DNA from: Thiomonas sp.
GTDB taxonomy: Bacteria; Pseudomonadota; Gammaproteobacteria; Burkholderiales; Burkholderiaceae_C
DNA: 12,177 nt
NCBI GenBank assembly: GCA_027451915.1
Contig: DAIDHU010000071.1
Coordinates: 1-12,177, forward strand
Reading direction: 5' to 3'
In this document: in pieces, positions 7,142 through 12,177 of the stretch
Position numbering within the stretch: the first letter of the stretch is position 1
How the letters are laid out: each line of letters starts with the position of its first letter
Notes under the pieces: model-generated
The model's database searches: none
What the model saw: the letters and a program-made list of their open reading frames with translations, nothing else
Told to the model about the DNA's origin: nothing
Made by a program: the position numbers and the translations under genes

Positions 7142-8062
7142 TCAGGCCTCCCAGACACCATCGCGCGCGGCATAGCCCCCCGCGGCGAGCATATCGGCGA
7201 TGTTCCTGTGCGCCAGGCGGGCGTAGGTGAGCGGGTGGGCGACGGCCGGATCCTGCTCGGCCTCGACCACGACCCAGCCCTCGTAGCCGTACTGCTTCAA
7301 CACCGCCACCAGAGGCTCGAAGGCGATGGCCCCGTCTCCGGGTACCGTGAATGCGCCGGCCAGAACGGAATCCAGGAAGGATCGGTCCTCGTCGCGCGTG
7401 CGGTCGATGACGGCCTGGCGCACGTCCTTGAAGTGGACGTGGGCCACGCGCGAGGCCACCTCGCGCAACAGCTTCGCCGGATCCGAGCCGCCGAAGGCGG
7501 CGTGGCCGCTGTCGAAGGTCAGGCCCACGGCGTCTCCGGTGGTCTCGAGGAAACGCAGGAGATCATGCCGGGTCTCGATGATCGTGCCCACGTGATGATG
7601 GAAGGCCAGCCGGATTCCGTGCTCGCGGAGCAGGCGCTCGGCCAGGGCCGTCAGGCGCATGCCGTAGCGCTTGAATTCCTCGTCGGACAGGCGCACGCGC
7701 GAGGAGAGCTTTTGGGTGATGTCGCCGTGCACCGTGTTGCTGACCTCGCCATAGACCATGGCCTTGACCCCCGCGGCGCGCATCAGCGCCACATGGCCGG
7801 CGATGGCATTCCACTCGTCCTCGACGTCATGGCGCATGAGCTGGCCGCTGCACCAGCCGGAGGCCAGCCGCAGGCCGTGGCGCTCCAGCAGCGCAAGCAG
7901 CACCCGCGGGTCGCGCGGGTACTTGGCGCCCATCTCGGTCCCGGTGAAACCTGCCTGGCGCATTTCGGAAAGGCAGGTTTCCAGAGGGATGTCCCCACCC
8001 AGGGCCGGCATGTCGTCATTCGACCAGGTGAGAGGGCTGATGGCCAGTTGGATCTTCGACAT
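7142..8062 (-). CDS. iolE: 2-keto-myo-inositol (inosose) dehydratase IolE
   Basis: 306-residue xylose-isomerase-like TIM-barrel enzyme that dehydrates 2-keto-myo-inositol to the diketo compound used by IolD. Typical IolE features are the start IQLAISPLTWSNDDMP, the metal-site FHHHVGT at 154-160, TFDSGHAAF at 182-190, HVHFKDVR at 208-215, and the C-terminal EGWVVVEAEQDPA at 261-273. It is the first gene of the operon; its stop abuts the iolD start. The ATG at 8062 has no clear Shine-Dalgarno sequence (CACCCACC precedes it), which is unusual here because the downstream genes have good ones. Confidence 0.95.
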   Translation of the reverse strand: MSKIQLAISPLTWSNDDMPALGGDIPLETCLSEMRQAGFTGTEMGAKYPRDPRVLLALLERHGLRLASGWCSGQLMRHDVEDEWNAIAGHVALMRAAGVKAMVYGEVSNTVHGDITQKLSSRVRLSDEEFKRYGMRLTALAERLLREHGIRLAFHHHVGTIIETRHDLLRFLETTGDAVGLTFDSGHAAFGGSDPAKLLREVASRVAHVHFKDVRQAVIDRTRDEDRSFLDSVLAGAFTVPGDGAIAFEPLVAVLKQYGYEGWVVVEAEQDPAVAHPLTYARLAHRNIADMLAAGGYAARDGVWEA

Positions 8063-8138
8063 GGTGGGTGATGCGTCTCGGGAATCGAGCGACGCGGGAA
8101 GTTGGGCTGGGAACCCAGCCTAGTGATCGCGGCCTTCA

Positions 8139-8158
8139 AGTGAAACAGGGTTTTCACT
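8139..8158. promoter_or_regulatory. Inverted repeat AGTGAAA-N6-TTTCACT, candidate operator of the iol operon
   Basis: Perfect 7-bp arms at 8139-8145 and 8152-8158 with a 6-nt spacer (CAGGGT), about 80 nt upstream of the iolE start. RpiR-family repressors of inositol genes are known to bind short palindromes of the GGAA-N6-TTCC type (Sinorhizobium meliloti IolR, from memory). The spacing matches and the arms share the GAA core. A further TTTTCAC at 8172-8178 repeats the copy at 8151-8157 with a 21-bp period. Assignment to the adjacent regulator is inference. Confidence 0.5.
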
Positions 8159-8159
8159 C

Positions 8160-8172
8160 ATGTCGAAGACAT
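8160..8172. repeat. Inverted repeat ATGTC-GAA-GACAT
   Basis: Perfect 5-bp arms (8160-8164 and 8168-8172) around GAA, directly next to the AGTGAAA palindrome and overlapping the start of the second TTTTCAC half-site. It may be part of the same operator cluster, or a promoter-proximal site for the leftward operon. Function is not shown. Confidence 0.3.
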
Positions 8173-8310
8173 TTTCACATTCCGACCCTTGCGCCGAGCC
8201 CGGCCAACCCACCGGTCGCCGGCCACGCACGCCAGGCCCGCCATGGTTCCGGGCCGCACGGGGGGCAGGCCCCGAGGGTCGAAATGTCGTGTCGGAGCCT
8301 GGAATACGGG

Positions 8311-8327
8311 TAGAATTTGCAAGCAAA
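8311..8327 (+). promoter_or_regulatory. Possible -10 box with adjoining palindrome upstream of the regulator gene
   Basis: TAGAAT (8311-8316) resembles a sigma70 -10 element. It overlaps the first base of a palindrome TTTGC-AA-GCAAA (8316-8327). No good -35 is visible at the usual distance. The site lies about 90-100 nt upstream of the TTG start and would suit autoregulation. Low confidence. Confidence 0.3.
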
Positions 8328-8416
8328 AGTTTTTCGACCGCCACACTCGGGGACGCTACACCGGGCTGTCCGACAGGGGCGTGGTACCGGATCCCTTCCA
8401 CCAGAGGCGAATCGTC

Positions 8417-9295
8417 TTGGCCAATCGAGTCCTGTTGACCTCAGCGCCCGCGACCGTGGAAGGGCTGCGCGCCGCCACGCAGCAGCACCAGGGCAGGCTG
8501 AGCCCGCGACTTGCCCAGGTCGCCGAGTTGCTGATGCGCGAGCCGCAGGTGGTGGCGACCGAGACCTCGCGCGAGCTGGCCGGCAGGCTCGAGGTCCCGC
8601 AGTCCACGCTGACGCGCTTCGCCAAGGTCATGGGCTACCCCACCTTCAAGGAGGTGCAGGCCCTGCTCAGGGGGCACTACGCCTCGCGGCCGCGGGACTA
8701 CGTGGAGCGCGTGCGCAGCGCCCAGGCCACGGGCACGCTTCAGGGCCCCGCGTCGAACCTCGCCCTCGAGCTGGCGCGCGAGGTCGAGCACTCGGTGCAC
8801 GCGACGGCGCAGGAATTGCCGCCGGAGCGCCTGCGCCAGACAGCAGCCCTGCTGCGCAACTCCAGCGAGGTCTGGGTGCACGGGGTGCGCAGGGCCTTTC
8901 CCGTCGCGGCCTACCTGCACTACCTGCTGCTCAAGGTCGGGATCCGCTGCAGCATGCTCGACCAGTCCGCCGGCCTGCTCACCCCTTCGCTCGGGCGCCT
9001 GCACCCGGGCGGGGTTCTGCTGGTGGTCACCTTCTCCCCGCACGCCCCGGAAACCGACCAGGTGATCGCGGCCGCCCAGCGCGCCGGGGTCACCACCGTG
9101 ACCATCTCCGACCCCCTGCCCCAGTCCCACGCCAGGGACATCGCGATCCGCTTCGAGATCCGCGAGGGCGAGATCCTGGGCTTCCGCTCGCTGAGCGCAT
9201 CCATGTTCGTGTGCCAGGCGCTGGTGGTGGAGATCGCCCGCAGCCTGAGCGACCTTCCCGCGCAAGCCGGCGAGACCCAGGTCGCGGCGGGCTGA
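8417..9295 (+). CDS. MurR/RpiR family transcriptional regulator (HTH + SIS), probable iol operon regulator
   Basis: 292-residue regulator. The N-terminal RpiR helix-turn-helix spans about 28-90 (TSRELAGRLEVPQSTLTRFAKVMGYPTFKEV in two parts at 50-80). The C-terminal SIS sugar-phosphate-binding domain spans about 135-275, with VWVHGVRRA at 152-160, the ligand-loop variant TFSPHAPET at 205-213, TISDPL at 229-234 and GFRSLSAS at 255-262. It is divergent from the iol operon and, by context, probably senses an inositol-pathway intermediate and represses the operon (IolR-like). I chose TTG 8417 because it gives the family's usual length and has AGAGG 9 nt upstream. The frame is open to 8189, with a GTG at 8381 and an ATG at 8243, but residues before the HTH there are arginine-rich and lack family features. 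Confidence 0.88.
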   Translation: MANRVLLTSAPATVEGLRAATQQHQGRLSPRLAQVAELLMREPQVVATETSRELAGRLEVPQSTLTRFAKVMGYPTFKEVQALLRGHYASRPRDYVERVRSAQATGTLQGPASNLALELAREVEHSVHATAQELPPERLRQTAALLRNSSEVWVHGVRRAFPVAAYLHYLLLKVGIRCSMLDQSAGLLTPSLGRLHPGGVLLVVTFSPHAPETDQVIAAAQRAGVTTVTISDPLPQSHARDIAIRFEIREGEILGFRSLSASMFVCQALVVEIARSLSDLPAQAGETQVAAG

Positions 9296-9324
9296 TCGCG
9301 CCTGCCCGAGCAACGCGGGCGGGC

Positions 9325-9353
9325 GCCGTCCCCGAGCTCGGCTCGGGGGCGGC
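9325..9353 (+). terminator. Strong hairpin downstream of the regulator, likely terminator
   Basis: A 12-bp stem containing one G-T wobble (arms 9325-9336 and 9342-9353, core CCCCGAG/CTCGGGG) closes a 5-nt loop CTCGG. It begins 29 nt after the regulator stop. The bases just after it (TCTTCGA) are not a T-tract, but a run of eight T, then A, then six T occurs about 40 nt further on. It may end the regulator transcript; the poor T-tract keeps confidence moderate. Confidence 0.5.
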
Positions 9354-9379
9354 TCTTCGACGCGCGGCGCAGCCGATTC

Positions 9380-9460
9380 GGGAAATGTGGAAGTTTTTTT
9401 TATTTTTTAGGGAAATTCCCTACAAAACATTTTCATTTTTTGCTCGGCTTGCTCTACAGT
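9380..9460 (+). promoter_or_regulatory. AT-rich island upstream of the SIS gene, candidate promoter/operator region
   Basis: In otherwise GC-rich DNA, 9380-9440 is markedly AT-rich, with T-runs at 9394-9401 and 9403-9408. GGGAAAT occurs twice, 30 bp apart (9380 and 9410). ACATTTTCA (9427-9435) also occurs at 8169-8177 in the iol/regulator divergent region. TACAGT (9455-9460) is a weak -10 candidate with TTTTCA upstream at a long spacing. The region lies 110-190 nt before the SIS gene and probably drives it. Confidence 0.45.
9408..9422. promoter_or_regulatory. Palindrome TAGGGAA-A-TTCCCTA, candidate operator
   Basis: Perfect 7-bp arms around a single central A, within the AT-rich island. It contains GGAA/TTCC half-sites of the kind known for RpiR-type inositol repressors, but with a 1-nt instead of a 6-nt spacer. 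The binding protein is unknown. Confidence 0.4.
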
Positions 9461-9555
9461 TCAGTCCAGGGGACGTAGGTTCGCGGCGTGCGCGCCCGGG
9501 CCCGCCCCCAGGTCGTCGTGGAACGGAAAATCCCTCGACGCACTCGCAACCGACT

Positions 9556-9562
9556 GAGGAGG
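9556..9562 (+). promoter_or_regulatory. Strong Shine-Dalgarno sequence of the SIS gene
   Basis: GAGGAGG, 7 nt upstream of the ATG at 9570. An in-frame TGA at 9555-9557 excludes a longer N-terminus, so the protein really starts without an HTH domain. Confidence 0.75.
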
Positions 9563-9569
9563 CGGCTTC

Positions 9570-10172
9570 ATGAGAAGACTCGCGGGCGACGCAGACCCGC
9601 TGCCGCAGGGTGTCGCCGCTGCGAGCGCGCAGCTGGACAACGCCCGCATCGCCACCGAATGCCTGGACGAATCCATCGCTGCCCTGCAAAGGCTGCAGTC
9701 CCTGCTCGACGCGGAGACCTTCGGACGCGCGGTCCACCTGATGCAGCGGGCCGACTCCATCTGGCTGCTGGGCTCGCAGTGGTCCTTCCCGATCGCCGCC
9801 TGCCTGGAATACGCGCTGCGCCACACCGACAAGCGCGTCGGGCTGATTTCGGGGCTCGGCGGCATGCAGTTGGGCGAGGCGCGCTCGATACGCCGCGGCG
9901 ACCTGCTGATCGCGATCTCCTGCGCACCCCATGCCCCGCAAACCCTGGAAATCCTCGAGGACGCCCGCCGCCTCGGCGCCAGCCTGATCGCGATCACCGA
10001 CAGCCTGATCGGCCAGCTTCCCGACCTCGCCGACTGCTGCCTGGTCGTGCAGGACCGCAGCCGCTTCGGATTTCGCTCCCTGACCAGCACCCTGGGGCTG
10101 GCGCAAAGTCTGTTTCTTGCGCTGGCCTATCGGCTCGAACTCCAACCCACGCCCGGCACGCAGGCCGGCTGA
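9570..10172 (+). CDS. SIS-domain protein, RpiR-like but lacking the HTH domain
   Basis: 200-residue protein made of a short N-terminal helical lead (about 20-60) and one SIS domain (about 60-190). It parallels the C-terminal half of the neighbouring regulator: SIWLLGSQWSFPIAA at 63-77 against its VWVHGVRRAFPVAA, ISCAPHAPQT at 116-125 against TFSPHAPET, AITDSL at 141-146 against TISDPL, and GFRSLTST at 167-174 against GFRSLSAS. No DNA-binding domain can be encoded upstream in frame, because a TGA at 9555-9557 and a strong Shine-Dalgarno sequence fix the start. It could be a sugar-phosphate sensor or partner that forms mixed oligomers with the regulator, or an isomerase-like enzyme. No catalytic residues can be assigned. 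It follows the regulator by 274 nt with its own probable promoter. Confidence 0.82.
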   Translation: MRRLAGDADPLPQGVAAASAQLDNARIATECLDESIAALQRLQSLLDAETFGRAVHLMQRADSIWLLGSQWSFPIAACLEYALRHTDKRVGLISGLGGMQLGEARSIRRGDLLIAISCAPHAPQTLEILEDARRLGASLIAITDSLIGQLPDLADCCLVVQDRSRFGFRSLTSTLGLAQSLFLALAYRLELQPTPGTQAG

Positions 10173-10206
10173 GGTCCGCGACCGCGCGGCCGCGGCCGGA
10201 GCCCGG

Positions 10207-10233
10207 GGCCCGCGCGAAACCCGCCCGCGGGCC
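10207..10233 (+). terminator. GC-rich hairpin after the SIS gene
   Basis: 8-bp perfect stem GGCCCGCG (10207-10214) / CGCGGGCC (10226-10233) with an 11-nt loop, 35 nt after the stop. No T-tract follows. Possible terminator or processing hairpin; such stems are frequent by chance in this GC-rich spacer. Confidence 0.3.
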
Positions 10234-10267
10234 ATCACGCCGAATACACGCCGGCTCAACGCGGGAC

Positions 10268-10279
10268 CAACGCGCGTTG
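10268..10279. repeat. Perfect 12-bp palindrome CAACGCGCGTTG
   Basis: Self-complementary dodecamer in the 235-nt gap (10173-10407) between the SIS gene and the membrane-protein gene, about 130 nt before the latter's start. It could be a protein-binding site; no regulator is evident. Confidence 0.3.
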
Positions 10280-10365
10280 CACGGCCCCTGCGCAAGAATG
10301 CCTGCCCAGGGCGATGGCTGCGGGGGCAGCAGCGGGCTGGTATCGGCCGTCAGGGGACATCGCAG

Positions 10366-10385
10366 CGGCCGCGCGGGCGCGGCCG
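10366..10385 (+). other. Leader hairpin just upstream of the membrane-protein ribosome binding site
   Basis: 8-bp perfect stem CGGCCGCG (10366-10373) / CGCGGCCG (10378-10385) with a CGGG loop. It ends 9 nt before the GGAGAA Shine-Dalgarno sequence (10395-10400). It could influence translation or mRNA stability, or act as an upstream terminator; no T-tract follows. Confidence 0.3.
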
Positions 10386-10407
10386 ATTCCTGCCGGAGAA
10401 CGATTCC

Positions 10408-11544
10408 ATGGGCAAGATGCGGCACTACGCGGGCGTTGCGCTTCTCGTCGCCTTCGGCTGGTATGTGCTGTCCGACGGCATCCAGCAGCCCTACTTCAAC
10501 TGGGACGTGGTCGGCTACGTCGCCAGCGCCTATGCCGCCGAGGGCCTGCACGGCGCGCAGCTGTCCCAGGCCACCTACAAGGACCTGCGCCAGGCCACCA
10601 CCGCGGCCACCTTCTACCAGCTGGCCCAGGTGGATGCTCCGCAAGGCTACCGCTACAAGGTGTACAAGGACCCGCGGGCCCTGCGGCAGCAACTGCCCTT
10701 CTACCGCATCCGCGTGCTCTACGTCTGGCTCATGAGCCTGCTGCACCGGCAGGGAATCTCCCTGTCCCGCGCGAGCTGCCTGATCAGCGCGGTCTGTGCC
10801 GCCGCCAGCCTGGGCATGACCGGGCTGCTCGCGCGCAGCCTCGGGCTGGACCTGCTGTGGGCCCCGTTCGTCGGCCTGGGCGCCGGCCTGGACATGCTGG
10901 CGCGGCTTTCCACTCCGGACGCCCTGGCCTGCTTCGCGATGCTGCTCGGCGCATGGCTGTTCCTGCAGGGCCGGCGCGAGCGCTATCTGCTGGCGATGAT
11001 CCTGCCCGCGGTGCGCACCGACCTGCTCATCCTGTCGGCCCTGATGCTGTGCCACGACTTCTGGTTCGACTGGAGGACCGCGGCGCTGGTGGGGCTGGCA
11101 GGCAGCCTGGGCGTGTATGTCGCCGTGGATGCGGTGGCCCACAACTACGGCTGGCTCACCTTGTTCAATTTCCAGATGATGGGCATCACGCCCTACCCCG
11201 CGTCGCTGCGCATAGACACCTCGATCCCCGACTACGTGCGGGTGTACCAGAGAGCGGCGCTGGGCTGGCTGCGCAGCCTGCAGAGCCTGCCCTTCGCGCT
11301 GGCGCTGCGCATGGTGTTCGTGTCCCTGCCTCGGCCCGGCGCGAAGTCCAGGCCGGTGGCCCTGGTGGCCATGTTCACGGCCTACGCCCTGCTGCACTAC
11401 GCCCTGTTCCCGCTGGGGGAGCTGCGCTTTTTCACGCCCAGCCTCATCGTCGTGCTGCTCGGCGTGCTGGCCGCACTCGCGCCGCCGCGCACCGCGCAGG
11501 TCCCGCCCGCGCGGGCCGGGCAGGATGCGGGCGCCTCAATCTAG
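10408..11544 (+). CDS. Polytopic inner-membrane protein of unknown function, possibly GT-C glycosyltransferase-like
   Basis: 378 residues with about nine hydrophobic segments, near 7-23, 101-113, 122-142, 148-165, 171-187, 191-214, 223-243, 314-334 and 340-358. The first segment is followed by a long polar stretch (24-100) opening with YFNWDVVGY, where Asp33 sits as the first-loop acidic residue does in GT-C enzymes. Later short motifs STPDAL (168-173), VRTDLL (202-207) and ELRFFTPS (338-345) are also reminiscent of such membrane glycosyltransferases. I do not recognise the specific family, so the GT-C idea is inference. ATG 10408 has GGAGAA 7 nt upstream; the longer open frame back to 10117 would overlap the SIS gene and has a non-membrane, arginine/proline-rich translation. 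The C-terminus overlaps the convergent carboxylase gene by 9 nt. Confidence 0.75.
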   Translation: MGKMRHYAGVALLVAFGWYVLSDGIQQPYFNWDVVGYVASAYAAEGLHGAQLSQATYKDLRQATTAATFYQLAQVDAPQGYRYKVYKDPRALRQQLPFYRIRVLYVWLMSLLHRQGISLSRASCLISAVCAAASLGMTGLLARSLGLDLLWAPFVGLGAGLDMLARLSTPDALACFAMLLGAWLFLQGRRERYLLAMILPAVRTDLLILSALMLCHDFWFDWRTAALVGLAGSLGVYVAVDAVAHNYGWLTLFNFQMMGITPYPASLRIDTSIPDYVRVYQRAALGWLRSLQSLPFALALRMVFVSLPRPGAKSRPVALVAMFTAYALLHYALFPLGELRFFTPSLIVVLLGVLAALAPPRTAQVPPARAGQDAGASI

Positions 11545-12177
11545 TTCCTCGAACTCCAGCAGTTCGGCGCCGTCGGGCACCTGGTCACCCACGCCGTAAT
11601 GCAGCACACTCACCACGCCCTTGCGGGGCGCGCTGATCGTGTGCTCCATTTTCATCGCCTCCAGCACCAGCAGCGGGGCGCCCTTGTCGACCTCCTCGCC
11701 CGCCCGCACCGACACCGCGATCACCTTGCCCGGCATGGGCGCGCGCAGGCTGTGCTCCTGCTGATGGGCATCGCCTCCGGCGTGCAGGGGATCGACCAGG
11801 CCCAGCACCGTGCAGCGCCCGCCGAGGAACACGTGGCGGCGCTCTCCCGCGGCCACCACGGCCGCGTGCACGTGGCGGTCCCCCAGCCGGGCGCGCAGCT
11901 CGCCGCCGGCATCGACCCGGCCGCTGGCGAGCACGCCCGGCCCCTCGAGGCCGTCCAGCCGCAGGCGCCAGGCTCCCTCGCAGGCCTCGGCGAGGATTTC
12001 GCGGACCTGCTCGCCATGGCGCAGGCGCAGGCGCCGCGAGCCCGGGGCGTTGAGCCGCCAGGCGTCGGGCGCGGCCCAGGGCGCATCCGGCGCGCCGGGT
12101 GGCGCGAGCTCGGCCAGCGCGGCCAGCAGCCAGACATCGTCCGCGGGCGTCGGCTCGTCGGGGAACAACAGCGCCTG
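11536..12177 (-). CDS. Biotin-containing acyl-CoA carboxylase subunit, C-terminal part (methylcrotonyl-CoA carboxylase alpha-like), 5' end outside the window
   Basis: The visible 213 residues are the C-terminus of a larger protein; the frame is open to the window edge, so the gene is cut, not truly short. WRLN followed by RRLRLRHG (40-55 of the visible part) resembles the linker/BT region of the biotin-dependent carboxylase alpha subunits. The biotin carboxyl carrier domain (about 143-210) has RAPMPGKV, LEAMKMEH with the biotinylated Lys176, and the closing GAELLEFE. The arrangement fits MccA/LiuD-type methylcrotonyl-CoA carboxylase (leucine degradation), but propionyl- or acetyl-CoA carboxylase alpha subunits share it, and the N-terminal domains and beta subunit are out of view. 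It is convergent with the membrane-protein gene and unrelated to inositol use. Confidence 0.85.
   Translation of the reverse strand, partial: QALLFPDEPTPADDVWLLAALAELAPPGAPDAPWAAPDAWRLNAPGSRRLRLRHGEQVREILAEACEGAWRLRLDGLEGPGVLASGRVDAGGELRARLGDRHVHAAVVAAGERRHVFLGGRCTVLGLVDPLHAGGDAHQQEHSLRAPMPGKVIAVSVRAGEEVDKGAPLLVLEAMKMEHTISAPRKGVVSVLHYGVGDQVPDGAELLEFEELD

Larger units (their letters stand above)
8063..8416. promoter_or_regulatory. Divergent intergenic region between iolE and the RpiR-family regulator
   Basis: 354 nt with no supportable gene. It separates the leftward iol operon from the rightward regulator gene, so it should hold both promoters. It contains GTGAAA-type half-sites (8139-8178), an ATGTC-GAA-GACAT palindrome (8160-8172), and a TAGAAT -10-like box beside a TTTGC-AA-GCAAA palindrome (8311-8327). 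Part of it (about 8185-8300) is GC-rich with open frames in both directions, whose translations show no domain. Confidence 0.6.

Noticed and set aside
5210..8071. Plus-strand open frame of 953 codons antisense to iolD and iolE
   Set aside because: It mirrors iolE/iolD codon structure, is rich in His/Gln/Arg/Ala, shows no domain, and the minus strand encodes clear IolD and IolE motifs. Typical antisense shadow in GC-rich DNA.
8189..8416. N-terminal extension of the RpiR regulator to TTG 8189
   Set aside because: It would add 76 residues of arginine-rich sequence without homology and would cover promoter-like sequence; the family length fits the 8417 start.
8317..9573. Plus-strand frame of 418 codons overlapping the RpiR gene
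   Set aside because: Arg/Pro/Gly-rich off-frame translation of the regulator gene, which carries the real HTH and SIS motifs.
9994..11397. Minus-strand frame of 467 codons antisense to the membrane protein
   Set aside because: Gln/His/Arg-rich and motif-free, while the plus strand gives well-formed hydrophobic segments and a good ribosome binding site.
1..12177. CRISPR arrays, tRNA/rRNA genes, insertion sequences or phage attachment sites
   Set aside because: No regularly spaced repeats, tRNA-like cloverleaf, transposase-like protein or terminal inverted repeats were seen on reading both strands.

Overview
The window is GC-rich DNA with strong strand-consistent coding. It looks like the chromosome of a high-GC proteobacterium; a betaproteobacterium (Burkholderiales-like) is my best guess, from gene style and composition only. 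Its main content is a myo-inositol catabolic (iol) operon on the minus strand, its likely RpiR-family regulator on the plus strand, an orphan SIS-domain gene, a polytopic membrane protein, and the 3' end of a biotin-dependent acyl-CoA carboxylase gene.

Minus strand, 8062 down to 157, in transcription order: iolE (2-keto-myo-inositol dehydratase), iolD (ThDP-dependent trihydroxycyclohexanedione hydrolase), a Gfo/Idh/MocA oxidoreductase, iolC (5-dehydro-2-deoxygluconokinase), iolB (5-deoxy-glucuronate isomerase), a class II aldolase (IolJ-like), and a second Gfo/Idh/MocA oxidoreductase. Most junctions are very tight: iolE/iolD abut, oxidoreductase/iolC are 2 nt apart, iolC/iolB overlap by 4 nt, and iolB/aldolase are 10 nt apart. 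Together they would take inositol through 2-keto-inositol, diketo-inositol, 5-deoxy-glucuronate, DKG and DKG-phosphate to DHAP and malonate semialdehyde. No canonical short IolG, no IolA and no transporter lie in the window.

The most notable observation is in iolD. The reading frame is stopped by a TGA at 5395-5393, but the same frame continues for 33 codons that read like the missing IolD C-terminus (starting WWDVGLPEIA) and end at a second TGA at 5293-5291. This is a nonsense-truncated allele, a sequencing error, or UGA recoding or readthrough.

The 354-nt divergent region 8063-8416 holds an inverted repeat of GTGAAA half-sites, a further half-site 21 bp away, and a second palindrome next to a possible -10 box for the regulator. 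The regulator (8417-9295, TTG start) is a full HTH plus SIS RpiR protein. It is followed by a strong hairpin and an AT-rich, T-tract-containing island with a 15-nt palindrome. Next is a 200-residue SIS-only protein that resembles the regulator's C-terminal domain but lacks the HTH.

The right end holds a multi-pass membrane protein of unknown function (10408-11544, perhaps GT-C-like). It overlaps tail-to-tail with the C-terminal 213 residues of a biotin-carrying carboxylase subunit (methylcrotonyl-CoA carboxylase alpha type) that runs off the window.
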